Positions 25,101-32,925 of a stretch of 64,000 nucleotides of DNA are shown here, one piece after another. How positions within the stretch are numbered: the stretch's first letter is position 1; every line of letters begins with the position of its first letter. Origin of the DNA: Arthrobacter sp. UKPF54-2 (lineage in GTDB: Bacteria; Actinomycetota; Actinomycetes; Actinomycetales; Micrococcaceae); contig NZ_CP040174.1 of the NCBI RefSeq assembly GCF_007858535.1, positions 1,922,001 to 1,986,000 on the forward strand, read 5' to 3'. The translations under genes were made by a program, and so were the position numbers. The notes beneath the pieces are model-generated. The model saw nothing but the letters and a program-made list of their open reading frames with translations, did not search any database and was not told the origin of the DNA.

Positions 25101-25886
25101 ATGACCCAGACTCCCGGTTCTCCCGGCCCGGCCCCGTTCCAGCGCAGGACGGCACTGGTCACCGGCGTCGGACGGCTGGCCGGCCTAGGGGCCGGCATCG
25201 CGCGGCGGCTCGCGGCCGACGGCTGGGACCTGGTGCTCAACTACTGGCAGGACTACGACGCCCGGATGCCCTGGGGCGTCCAACCGGACGACGTCGAGCG
25301 CCTCACCGCCGAACTGCAGGCCACGGGCGCCGCCGTGGTGGCACTGCCCGCCGATTTCGAGGACCCGCAGGCCGTGGATCGGCTGATGGCCGCGGCGGCG
25401 GACGAGGCCGGCACGCTGCAGGCACTGGTGCTCAGCCACGCGGAATCCGTGGACTCCGGCATCCTGGACACGTCGCTGGAGAGCTTTGAGCGGCACTTCG
25501 CCGTCAACACCCGCGCCAGCTGGCAGCTGATTGCGGCGTTCGCGCGGCAGGTTCCGGCCGACGGCGGCGCGATCGTGGCGCTGACCAGCGACCACACCGC
25601 GTTCAACCTCCCGTACGGGGCGTCCAAGGGTGCCCTGGACCGGATCGTCATCGCTGCGGCGAGGGAGCTGGGCCCGGCCGGCATCAGCGCCAACGTGCTC
25701 AACCCGGGCCCGGTCGACACCGGCTGGATGGACGCGCAGCTGCGCGAGGAGCTGGCCCGGCGGCAGCCTGGCGGCCGGCTGGGCACTCCCGCGGACATCG
25801 CCGGAACGGTGGCTTTCCTGCTCTCGCCCGAGGGCCGCTGGGTCTCCGGCCAGCTGGTCAAGGCCGACGGCGGCTTCTCGGCCTGA
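25101..25886 (+). CDS. Short-chain dehydrogenase/reductase
   Basis: 261 residues, classical SDR fold. The nucleotide-binding motif is TGVGRLAGLGAGIA; the usual NNAG is replaced by LSHA, and the catalytic serine and YGASK lie at about residues 160-177. C-terminal LNPGPVDTGWM and VSGQLVKADGGFSA are typical of FabG-like enzymes. The substrate is unknown. It follows the GT87 gene by five bases, suggesting cotranscription. Confidence 0.86.
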   Translation: MTQTPGSPGPAPFQRRTALVTGVGRLAGLGAGIARRLAADGWDLVLNYWQDYDARMPWGVQPDDVERLTAELQATGAAVVALPADFEDPQAVDRLMAAAADEAGTLQALVLSHAESVDSGILDTSLESFERHFAVNTRASWQLIAAFARQVPADGGAIVALTSDHTAFNLPYGASKGALDRIVIAAARELGPAGISANVLNPGPVDTGWMDAQLREELARRQPGGRLGTPADIAGTVAFLLSPEGRWVSGQLVKADGGFSA

Positions 25887-25909
25887 CGTCCGAAGGCCCC
25901 GTGGCCGCC

Positions 25910-27097
25910 CTAGCGGAAGGCGGAGAGCCCGGTGATGTGCTGGCCTAGAACCAGGGTGTGGACCTCATCGGTGCCCTCGTAGGTGCGCACCGACTCCAGG
26001 TTCGCGGCGTGCCGCAGCGGCGAGTAGTCCAGCGTGATTCCGTTGCCGCCCAGGATGGTGCGGGCCTCGCGGGCAATCGTGATCGCCTCCCGCACGTTAT
26101 TCAGCTTGCCCAGCGAGATCTGCTCCGGCCGCAGCGCCCCGGCGTCCTTGAGCCGGCCCAGCTGCAGCGCTAGCAGCGTGCCCTTCTGGATCTCCAGCAG
26201 CATGTTCACCAGCTTCTCCTGGGTGAGCTGGTAGCCCGCCAGCGGTTTGCCGAACTGCAGCCGCTCCTGCGAATACCGCAGCGCCGCTTCATAGGAGTCC
26301 CGGGCGGCACCCATCGCGCCCCAGGCGATCCCGTACCGCGCCTCGTTCAGGCAGGAGAACGGGCCCCGCAGGCCCCGCGCCGCCGGCAGCAGCGCCTCGG
26401 GGCCCAGCCGGACGCCGTCGAACGCCACGTCGCACTGGATCGAGGCGCGCATGGAGAGTTTCTGCCCAATGGGCGTCGCGGTGACCCCCGGGGCGCCGGC
26501 GGGGACCAGGAAGCCGCGCACGCCGTCGTCGGTCATGGCCCAGACCACCAGGACGTCCGCCACCGAGGCCAGGCCGATCCAGCGCTTGGCGCCGTCCAGG
26601 ACCCAGCCCGCGCCGTCGCCGGTCCCGTCCCGCCGGGCAAAAGTCTGCATGGCGGCCGGGTCCGAGCCGGCGGTGGGTTCGGTCAGGGCGAAGCAGCCGA
26701 TCAGCTCGCCCGCGGCCATCCGGGGGAGCCATTCCTGCTTTTGCTCCTCCGAGCCCCATTTGTGGATGGCGGTCATCGCCAGGGAACCCTGCACGGAGAC
26801 GAACGTGCGGATGCCGGAGTCGCCGGCCTCCAGCTCCATCGCGGCCAGGCCGTAGTCCACGGCGGAGCGGCCCGGGCAGCCGTAGCCCTCAAGGTGCATG
26901 CCGAGGACCCCGAGTTCGCCCAATTCCGGGGCCAGCTCCAGCGGGAACACACCGTCCTCGTACCAGCGCGCGATGCCGGGCCGGATCCGCTGGGTGGTGA
27001 AATCCCGGACCTTCTCCCGCACGGCCAGCTCGCCGGCGCTCAGCAGGGAGTCGATCGCCAGGACATCGGACACGTCTGTTGCTGCAACACCGCTCAT
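25910..27097 (-). CDS. Acyl-CoA dehydrogenase, glutaryl-CoA dehydrogenase-like
   Basis: 395 residues, FAD enzyme with the three-domain acyl-CoA dehydrogenase fold. CFALTEPTAGSDPAAM lines the flavin, and the catalytic glutamate is in TYEGTDEVHTL near residue 378. The overall pattern (SMRASIQCDV, GGNGITLDYSP) resembles glutaryl-CoA dehydrogenase, which oxidises and decarboxylates glutaryl-CoA in lysine and tryptophan breakdown, but the substrate is not certain. The ATG lies six bases after TAGGAT on the minus strand. It is divergent from the MOSC gene. Confidence 0.88.
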   Translation of the reverse strand: MSGVAATDVSDVLAIDSLLSAGELAVREKVRDFTTQRIRPGIARWYEDGVFPLELAPELGELGVLGMHLEGYGCPGRSAVDYGLAAMELEAGDSGIRTFVSVQGSLAMTAIHKWGSEEQKQEWLPRMAAGELIGCFALTEPTAGSDPAAMQTFARRDGTGDGAGWVLDGAKRWIGLASVADVLVVWAMTDDGVRGFLVPAGAPGVTATPIGQKLSMRASIQCDVAFDGVRLGPEALLPAARGLRGPFSCLNEARYGIAWGAMGAARDSYEAALRYSQERLQFGKPLAGYQLTQEKLVNMLLEIQKGTLLALQLGRLKDAGALRPEQISLGKLNNVREAITIAREARTILGGNGITLDYSPLRHAANLESVRTYEGTDEVHTLVLGQHITGLSAFR

Positions 27098-27146
27098 GGG
27101 AGCATCCTACGTTCCGGTGCGGGCGCCGTCCCCGACGTTCCTGCCC

Positions 27147-27163
27147 GGTTACGTCCGGTAACC
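27147..27163. promoter_or_regulatory. GGTTAC-N5-GTAACC palindrome between divergent genes
   Basis: A perfect inverted repeat in the 173-base region between the acyl-CoA dehydrogenase gene (minus strand) and the MOSC gene (plus strand). It is about 40 bases upstream of the dehydrogenase -10 box. A further GTAACC half-site lies near 27221. It is a reasonable binding site for a dimeric repressor of the dehydrogenase. Confidence 0.4.
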
Positions 27164-27270
27164 CCCACGGATCGCGGCCAAAACGCCGGTGTCGCAGCCA
27201 GGCCCGGAGGCCTGCGGGAAAGTAACCGGGCTGGAGCGTCGCCGGATGGCCCCGGGCCTACACTGGTGCC

Positions 27271-27924
27271 ATGGACACCGCTTCTGTGCTTGCCGTCTGC
27301 CGGGTGCATCAGCTGCTCAGCGATGCCGGAAGCGTGGGCGTGACGGCCATCGACAAACGCCCCGTGGACGGTCCGGTCAAGGTGCACCGGCTGGGACTGC
27401 ACGGCGACATCCAGGCCAGCCGCATCCACCACGGCGGCGAGGACCAGGCGCTTTACGCGTATTCGCAGGACGACGCCGACTACTGGGCCGGCGAACTCGG
27501 CCGGGACATCCCGCCGGGGTACTTCGGCGAGAACCTCCGCGTCGCCGGGATTGATGCCACCGACGCGGTGATCGGCGAACGCTGGAAGGTCGGGCTCGAC
27601 GTCGAGGTGGAGGTGACCTCGCCCCGGATGCCCTGTGCCACGTTCCAGCGACGGGTGCAGGTGCCCAACTGGGTGGCGAGGTTCGGCGAGGCCGGCCGGG
27701 TGGGCAGCTACCTGCGCGTGGTCCGGACCGGCACCATCCAGGCGGGGGACCATATCCACCGGATCTTTGTCCCCGCCCACGGCGTCACGGTTGGCAAGTG
27801 GTTCAGCGATCCCACCCTCGAGGACATGGAGGCCCTGCGGGACGCGGACGCCGACGGAGAAATCCGCCTCCAGCCCGAGTACCACGAGGCTTTCGAGAAG
27901 CTGCGGCGCCGGCTGGGGCAGTAG
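27271..27924 (+). CDS. MOSC domain protein, YiiM-like
   Basis: 217 residues. A MOSC (molybdenum cofactor sulfurase C-terminal) domain covers about residues 30-165, with GLHGDIQASRIHHGGEDQAL near the start and the conserved cysteine in SPRMPCATFQRR. YiiM-type proteins use molybdenum cofactor and detoxify N-hydroxylated bases; the histidine/cysteine signature here fits, but the reaction is not proven. The ATG lies six bases after TACACT, so the mRNA is leaderless. Confidence 0.9.
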   Translation: MDTASVLAVCRVHQLLSDAGSVGVTAIDKRPVDGPVKVHRLGLHGDIQASRIHHGGEDQALYAYSQDDADYWAGELGRDIPPGYFGENLRVAGIDATDAVIGERWKVGLDVEVEVTSPRMPCATFQRRVQVPNWVARFGEAGRVGSYLRVVRTGTIQAGDHIHRIFVPAHGVTVGKWFSDPTLEDMEALRDADADGEIRLQPEYHEAFEKLRRRLGQ

Positions 27925-28013
27925 GGGGCGGAAACGGCAGTGTGCGCAAGCTCACCGCCGCAGACGGGCCCTCCCGGTAGCACCTGCGCCGCGGCATGCC
28001 CTACACTTGAAAT

Positions 28014-28318
28014 ATCCCCCACTCCGGAAATCCCTTATTCCTGCCCAATTCTTGAGGCAGGACTGGTAAGTGTTGGGGCCCGCAAAACTGTGTTGCGGGC
28101 ATTTTCATAGGGAGAGCCGGCTAAAGAAAACGCTGTACAGACTGCTGGGATAGCAGCCAAGAGATGCAGCGGGAAGTCCTGCCACGGGATTGCGAAAGCG
28201 CCGGGCTTCTATGTGACCGGCCGGTCAAAGTATGCCCGGCAGCATGTGTCACGCGTACTGCGGCTCCGCTCACCTCGGGTTGTGCCGCCTGGCCCCTATG
28301 GATGAGGAAGATTCCCCT
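28014..28318 (+). promoter_or_regulatory. Long structured leader of the DEAD-box helicase mRNA
   Basis: About 305 bases from a likely start point (a TACACT box at 28002-28007) to the helicase start codon, with no supported gene. It contains a hairpin GCCCGCAA/TTGCGGGC (28078-28085 with 28093-28100) followed by ATTTTC, which resembles a terminator inside the leader; a second hairpin CTGCT/AGCAG (28142-28156); and the palindrome GACCGGCCGGTC (28215-28226). Long structured leaders are common for cold-responsive RNA helicase genes, so attenuation or temperature control is a reasonable inference. Confidence 0.5.
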
Positions 28319-30352
28319 ATGCCCGAAAATCAGGACAACTCCGTCGACACCGAGAACACCAGCGCCGACGTCGAGTTCACCGCCCCGGCTGCCCCCGCCG
28401 CAGCCGAGACCCCCGCTGAGAACACCGCCGATAGCTCCGGCGACGACGACGGCGGCCTCCGCTTCGTTGACCTCGGCATCGACGCCCGCGTCCTTGCCGC
28501 CCTGCAGGACGTCGGCTACGAGAAGCCGTCCCCGATCCAGGCAGCGACCATCCCGGTTCTGCTCGAGGGCCGCGACGTCGTCGGCCTGGCCCAGACCGGC
28601 ACCGGTAAGACTGCAGCATTCGCAGTACCGGCGCTGTCCCGGCTGGCCGAACTCCACGACCTGAACGGCCCGTCCCGCAAGACGCAGGCCCTGGTCCTGG
28701 CTCCGACCCGCGAGCTCGCGCTCCAGGTCGCCGAGGCCTTCACCTCCTACGCCAAGCACATCGATGACTTCACGGTCCTGCCGGTCTACGGTGGCTCCGC
28801 CTACGGCCCGCAGCTGGCCGGCCTTCGCCGCGGCGCCCAGGTTGTTGTCGGTACCCCCGGCCGCGTCATCGACCATATCGCCAAGGGTTCCCTGGACCTG
28901 TCCGAACTCCAGTACCTCGTGCTGGACGAGGCCGATGAGATGCTGCGCATGGGCTTCGCCGACGACGTGGAGCAGATCTTCCAGCAGACCCCCGAGGGCC
29001 GCCAGGTTGCCCTGTTCTCCGCCACCATGCCGAGCCAGATCCGCCGGTTGTCCAAGCAGTACCTGAACAACCCGGCCGAGATCCAGGTCAAGTCCAAGAC
29101 CACCACCGGCGCCAACACCCGCCAGCGGTACCTGCAGGTCATGGGCCCGCACAAGCTCGACGCGCTGACCCGCATCCTCGAGGTCGAAGAGTTCGACGGC
29201 GTCATCGCGTTCGTCCGCACCAAGATGGCCACCGAGGACCTGGCGGACAAGTTGCGCTCCCGCGGTTTCCAGGCGGCCGCCATCAACGGCGACATCCCGC
29301 AGCAGCAGCGTGAGCGCACGGTCGAGGCACTTAAGGAAGGCCGCATCGACATCCTGGTGGCCACCGACGTCGCCGCCCGCGGCCTGGACGTCGAGCGGAT
29401 CAGCCACGTGATCAACTACGACATCCCGCACGACACCGAGTCCTACGTGCACCGCATCGGCCGCACCGGCCGCGCCGGACGCTCCGGCGACGCCGTGCTG
29501 TTCATGACCCCGCGGGAAAAGTACCTGCTGCGTTCCATCGAGAAGGCAACCCGCCAGCCCGTGGAGCAGATGCACCTGCCCACCGCGGAGACCGTCAACA
29601 CCCTGCGCCTGGGCAAGTTCGCGGACAAGATCACCGAGACCCTCGAATCCGAGGACGTTTCGGCCTTCCGTGACCTGATCGCCTCCTACGAGGAAGAGCA
29701 CAACGTTCCGGCCGCCGAGATCGCCGCTGCACTGGCCGTCATGGCGCAGGGCGGGCAGCCGCTCCTGGTCAAGGAGCTGCCTGCCGCACCGGAATTCCAG
29801 AAGCGCGAACGCTCCAAGGACGGCTTCGGCTCCCGCGGCCCGACCCGCACCCTGACCGAGGGCAACGCCACCTACCGGATCGCCGTCGGACGCCGCCAGC
29901 GCGTCATGCCGGGTTCCATCGTCGGCGCCATCGCCAACGAGGGCGGCATCTCCTCGGCCCAGATCGGCGGCATCGACATCCGCTCGGACCACTCCCTCGT
30001 GGAACTCCCGGCGGACCTGAGCCCGGATCAGCTGAAGGCCCTGTCCCGCACCCGGATCGGCGGCGAGCTGATCCACCTCGAGTTGGATAACGGCCGCAAG
30101 CCCTCCGGTGACCGCGGCTCCTACCAGGGCAACCGTGGCGGAGACCGTGGCGAGCGCGGCGGCTACTCTGGCGGCAGCGGCAACTTCAAGGGCAACGGCG
30201 GCTTCAAGCGCGAATTCCGCAAGAACGACGGCGAGCGTTCCTCCGCCGACCGCGGCGGCCGCTCCTTCAGCGACCGCAACGAGCGCGGCGTCGGCGCGGA
30301 CACCCGCAAGCCGCGCCACGAAGGCGGCTTCAAGCCCCGCAACAAGTGGTAA
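28319..30352 (+). CDS. deaD: DEAD-box RNA helicase (DeaD/CsdA-like)
   Basis: 677 residues. An acidic low-complexity N-terminus (1-45) precedes the helicase core: Q-motif GYEKPSPIQA (about 66-75), Walker A AQTGTGKT (91-98), PTREL (129-133), DEAD (203-206), SAT (234-236) and HRIGRTGRAGR. A DbpA-type RNA-binding domain follows (about 515-590, YRIAVGRRQRVMPGSIVGAI), then an RGG/basic tail. It unwinds RNA in ribosome assembly and mRNA decay, important in the cold. The ATG at 28319 has a GAGGAAG ribosome-binding site; earlier in-frame starts at 28232 and 28298 are less likely. Confidence 0.93.
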   Translation: MPENQDNSVDTENTSADVEFTAPAAPAAAETPAENTADSSGDDDGGLRFVDLGIDARVLAALQDVGYEKPSPIQAATIPVLLEGRDVVGLAQTGTGKTAAFAVPALSRLAELHDLNGPSRKTQALVLAPTRELALQVAEAFTSYAKHIDDFTVLPVYGGSAYGPQLAGLRRGAQVVVGTPGRVIDHIAKGSLDLSELQYLVLDEADEMLRMGFADDVEQIFQQTPEGRQVALFSATMPSQIRRLSKQYLNNPAEIQVKSKTTTGANTRQRYLQVMGPHKLDALTRILEVEEFDGVIAFVRTKMATEDLADKLRSRGFQAAAINGDIPQQQRERTVEALKEGRIDILVATDVAARGLDVERISHVINYDIPHDTESYVHRIGRTGRAGRSGDAVLFMTPREKYLLRSIEKATRQPVEQMHLPTAETVNTLRLGKFADKITETLESEDVSAFRDLIASYEEEHNVPAAEIAAALAVMAQGGQPLLVKELPAAPEFQKRERSKDGFGSRGPTRTLTEGNATYRIAVGRRQRVMPGSIVGAIANEGGISSAQIGGIDIRSDHSLVELPADLSPDQLKALSRTRIGGELIHLELDNGRKPSGDRGSYQGNRGGDRGERGGYSGGSGNFKGNGGFKREFRKNDGERSSADRGGRSFSDRNERGVGADTRKPRHEGGFKPRNKW

Positions 30353-30374
30353 CCGCTAGTTTCTAGGCAGTACC

Positions 30375-30408
30375 AGAACGGGCCGGCTCCTTTGAGCCGG
30401 CCCGTTCT
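30375..30408 (+). terminator. Terminator of the DEAD-box helicase gene
   Basis: A perfect 15-base stem (30375-30389 with 30394-30408) with a CTTT loop, 22 bases after the stop codon. The stem is very GC-rich, but the following T-run is short. Confidence 0.85.
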
Positions 30409-30588
30409 GTGCTTAGGCCGTGGAGGCCGTGTCGGGCGTAATTCCGATCCCGCGCCGGACCCGCGAGTCGGCTTCGTCACATCCGCTGTGCGGACCCGCC
30501 ATTATGGCCTCGCCGGACCCTGCCCGGGCCCCGGAGATCCCCGGAACTACGCGGGTTTTGCTGCGATGGCCGGGGGAGGCCGGCCGAT

Positions 30589-30617
30589 TTGTTGGGAGCG
30601 GAATCTTCCGGTAGAGT
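30589..30617 (+). promoter_or_regulatory. Promoter of the tRNA-Thr/tRNA-Met unit
   Basis: TTGTTG (30589-30594), a 17-base spacer and TAGAGT (30612-30617), 11 bases before the 5' end of tRNA-Thr. This is a good match to a housekeeping promoter at the distance expected for a tRNA gene. Confidence 0.65.
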
Positions 30618-30628
30618 ATTTACTCGTT

Positions 30629-30700
30629 GCCCCCCTAGCTCAGTGGTAGAGCGCGTTCTTGGTAAGAACGAGGTCACCGGATCGATTCCGGTGGGGGGCT
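30629..30700 (+). tRNA. tRNA-Thr (GGT)
   Basis: Acceptor stem GCCCCCC (30629-30635) pairs with GGGGGGC (30693-30699), discriminator T at 30700. The anticodon arm CGTTC-TTGGTAA-GAACG gives anticodon GGT. The T-arm is ACCGG-ATCGATT-CCGGT. The CCA end is not encoded. Confidence 0.95.
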
Positions 30701-30710
30701 CTGGATGAGG

Positions 30711-30752
30711 GCCTGCGTCAAGGCGGTTTTGACCGGCTGGACGCAGGCTTTT
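30711..30752 (+). terminator. Hairpin with T-run between two tRNA genes
   Basis: GCCTGCGTC (30711-30719) pairs with GACGCAGGC (30740-30748), followed by TTTT, with a smaller GTCAA/TTGAC hairpin inside the loop. It looks like a terminator for tRNA-Thr; if so, tRNA-Met needs readthrough or its own promoter. It could instead be a processing element. Confidence 0.6.
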
Positions 30753-30761
30753 CTCATTCGT

Positions 30762-30838
30762 GGCGGTGTAGCTCAGTTGGTTAGAGCGCACGACTCATAA
30801 TCGTGAGGTCGGGAGATCGAGCCTCCCCACCGCTACCA
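30762..30838 (+). tRNA. tRNA-Met (CAT), elongator type
   Basis: Acceptor GGCGGTG (30762-30768) pairs with CACCGCT (30828-30834; the first pair is G-T), discriminator A, and CCA is encoded (30836-30838). Anticodon arm CACGA-CTCATAA-TCGTG gives CAT. The D-arm GCTCAGTTGGTTAGAGC is that of elongator tRNAs; the three G-C pairs at the base of the anticodon stem and mismatched first acceptor pair of actinobacterial initiator tRNA are absent. A lysidine-modified tRNA-Ile cannot be fully excluded. Confidence 0.88.
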
Positions 30839-30845
30839 GGTAGAA

Positions 30846-30876
30846 CCCCCGGAATCCTTCAGGTTCCGGGGGCTTT
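30846..30876 (+). terminator. Terminator after tRNA-Met
   Basis: CCCCCGGAA-type left arm (30846-30857) pairs with a GGTTCCGGGGG right arm (30862-30872), followed by CTTTTC. Typical rho-independent terminator directly downstream of the tRNA. Confidence 0.85.
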
Positions 30877-30922
30877 TCTGTCTGCGGGTGCGCAAGGGAA
30901 GGGCTTGGGCAACAATGGGTCC

Positions 30923-31582
30923 ATGACGCGCATCGCAATCATCGGCGGCCACGGCAAGGTGGCTTTGGAACTGTCCGGCATTCTCTCCAAGGAAGGCTCC
31001 GGAGTCACGTCCATCATCCGCAACCCCGACCACCGCGACGATGTCGCGGCCACCGGGGCCACCCCGCTGGTCCTGGATGTGGAGAAGTCGACGACGGCGG
31101 AGCTCGCCGCGGCGCTGGCGGGCCACGACGCCGTCGTCTGGTCCGCCGGAGCGGGCGGCGGCAGCCCGGAACGGACCTATGCCGTGGACCGGGATGCTGC
31201 GATCCGCTCGATGGACGCGGCTGCCCAGGCCGGCGTGCGGCGCTACGTCATGGTGTCCTACCTCGGGGCCGGCCCGGACCATGGTGTCCCTGCGGACAAC
31301 GGCTTCCACGCCTACGCCGAGGCGAAGGCCGCCGCTGACACCTACCTGCGTGGCAGCGGCCTGGAGTGGACCATCCTGGGCCCCGGAGCGCTCACCGACG
31401 GCCCCGGCAACGGGCTGCTGGACGTCAACCCCACGGACACCTCGGACGGCACCGGAACTTCGCGCGCCAACGTGGCCCTTGTCGCCGCCGCCGTGCTTGA
31501 CCTGCCGCAGACCGCGGGCCGGACCATCGAGTTCCGGGACGGGACGCTCCCGCTGGCCGCCGCCCTGGAGCTCGCGAACTAG
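30923..31582 (+). CDS. NAD(P)-binding protein, atypical SDR (NmrA-like)
   Basis: 219 residues. The Rossmann motif is IAIIGGHGKVA at the N-terminus; VWSAGAGGG follows the fourth strand, and YVMVSYLGAG with YAEAKAAAD resembles the atypical SDR active-site region. Such proteins (YwnB/NmrA-like) may act as NAD(P)H sensors or reductases; the substrate is unknown. The ATG at 30923 is preceded by an AACAAT box six bases away. It is unlinked to the ROK gene that converges on it. Confidence 0.84.
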   Translation: MTRIAIIGGHGKVALELSGILSKEGSGVTSIIRNPDHRDDVAATGATPLVLDVEKSTTAELAAALAGHDAVVWSAGAGGGSPERTYAVDRDAAIRSMDAAAQAGVRRYVMVSYLGAGPDHGVPADNGFHAYAEAKAAADTYLRGSGLEWTILGPGALTDGPGNGLLDVNPTDTSDGTGTSRANVALVAAAVLDLPQTAGRTIEFRDGTLPLAAALELAN

Positions 31583-31618
31583 CCTCCTCCCGGGCTCAGC
31601 GACTCCGGGCCGCGAATC

Positions 31619-32869
31619 TCAGGCCGACGCCTGCAGCTTCAGTTCCAAGGCATTCGCCTCGACGAAGTCCAGGGCGTGCCGGATGGCGCCAACCGTGACG
31701 ATCGCATCGCCCAGCGGGGAAACCGTCACCCGCGGGGGAGTGGCGGTGAAGCGCGGCAGCGCGGCGGTGATGCCGGGCAGCAGCGCGCCCGCCGAGTCCG
31801 CGACGGCGCCGCCGATCACCACCTGCTCGGGGTTGAGCAGGCTGGCAATCGCGGCGATGACCCGGGCCATCCGCTCGGCGAGCCGGTCCAGGATGGCCAG
31901 CGCGGCGGGCTCCCCGGCGGCGGCATCTTCGAAGACCCGCAGCGCGCTTGCCTGGCCGCCGGAAGTGGGTCCGCCGGACGCGGCCTGCCATTGCCGGGCG
32001 AGGCTCGCGATACCGTCGCTGGAGCCGACGCCCTCCACCATGTCCAGGAACCCCATCTCGCCGGCGCCGCCGCCGCGGCCGTGCAGCAGCCGGCCGGACT
32101 CCAGCACGCCCGCGCCGAGCCGCTCGCCGGCCAGCAGCACCACGAGGTCGTCCACTCCCGCGCCCGAGCCGCGCCAGCGTTCGCCGAGCGCGGCCAGGTT
32201 GGCGTCGTTCTCCAGCAGCACCGGCCAGCCGTGCAGGTCCCGCAGGGCCGAACGCAGCCCGACGTCGAACAGGCTCCAGAAGTGCTGGGCGGCCAGGACG
32301 TTGCCGTCGCGGTCCACCGGGGCGGCGATGCCGGCGCCCACGGCCAGGACTTTCCCGGGCGCCTCGCCGGCGGCCGCCAGCGCCTCCCGGCACGCCCGGT
32401 CGACGACGCCGATCCGCTCGCCGGCCGGGATGTCCGCGGCGCGGAAGTGCCCGCTGGCGCGGCCGAGGACCGTGCCACGCAGGTCCGCGACCGCGGCCGT
32501 GGTGGTGGCGGCGCCGATATCGATGCCAAGCACGACGCCGGCCCGGGCCCGGAGTTCGAAGCGCCGCGCCGGCCGTCCCTTCTGCGGGCTGCCGGCGGCT
32601 TGGCCCCCAGCGGGCAGGGCATCCTTGCGGGGCGCGTCCAGTTCGCTGATCCAGCCGCGCCGCATCAGGTCCTCGCAAACTGCGATCACCGAGGCCCGGG
32701 TGAGGCCGGTGGCCGCCATCAGCTCCGTGCCGGTCGCCTCCTCGGTGCCGCGGACGGCTGCCAGCACCGCCTGGGCGTTGACCCGGCGCAGCAGCTGGGG
32801 AGTGGCGGCGGCCTGGCGCTTCGGAATCTTGACCTCCCCCTGAGTGCCGACCCATAATTGATCTGGCAA
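31619..32869 (-). CDS. ROK-family transcriptional regulator
   Basis: 416 residues. An N-terminal winged helix (about 15-75, ATPQLLRRVNAQAVLAAV and GLTRASVIAVCEDLMRRG) is followed by a ROK sugar-kinase-like domain with GIDIGAATTTAAVADLRG, the LENDANLAALGE motif and GRGGGAGEMGFLDM. The zinc-binding cysteine cluster typical of many ROK proteins is absent. It probably senses a sugar or sugar phosphate and represses the divergent GH13 operon. The TTG start at 32869 lacks a ribosome-binding site and would be leaderless; the true start may be a little downstream. Confidence 0.88.
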   Translation of the reverse strand: MPDQLWVGTQGEVKIPKRQAAATPQLLRRVNAQAVLAAVRGTEEATGTELMAATGLTRASVIAVCEDLMRRGWISELDAPRKDALPAGGQAAGSPQKGRPARRFELRARAGVVLGIDIGAATTTAAVADLRGTVLGRASGHFRAADIPAGERIGVVDRACREALAAAGEAPGKVLAVGAGIAAPVDRDGNVLAAQHFWSLFDVGLRSALRDLHGWPVLLENDANLAALGERWRGSGAGVDDLVVLLAGERLGAGVLESGRLLHGRGGGAGEMGFLDMVEGVGSSDGIASLARQWQAASGGPTSGGQASALRVFEDAAAGEPAALAILDRLAERMARVIAAIASLLNPEQVVIGGAVADSAGALLPGITAALPRFTATPPRVTVSPLGDAIVTVGAIRHALDFVEANALELKLQASA

Positions 32870-32872
32870 TAG

Positions 32873-32891
32873 ATTTAGCTTCTATCTAAAT
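32873..32891. promoter_or_regulatory. ATTTAG-N7-CTAAAT operator candidate
   Basis: An inverted repeat of ATTTAG (32873-32878) and CTAAAT (32886-32891) in the AT-rich 56-base gap between the ROK regulator and the GH13 gene. ROK repressors (XylR, NagC, Mlc) bind AT-rich palindromes of this kind. It overlaps the expected divergent promoters. Confidence 0.55.
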
Positions 32892-32925
32892 TATCAGACC
32901 CGCTCTCCAGCCCGAAGGATTCACC

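Noticed and set aside
28232..28318. Earlier starts for the DEAD-box helicase
   Set aside because: The extra N-terminal residues are unlike the family, and the best ribosome-binding site belongs to 28319; 28298 remains a lesser alternative.
30762..30838. Initiator tRNA-fMet
   Set aside because: The D-arm and anticodon stem are of elongator type and the G-C triple of initiators is missing.
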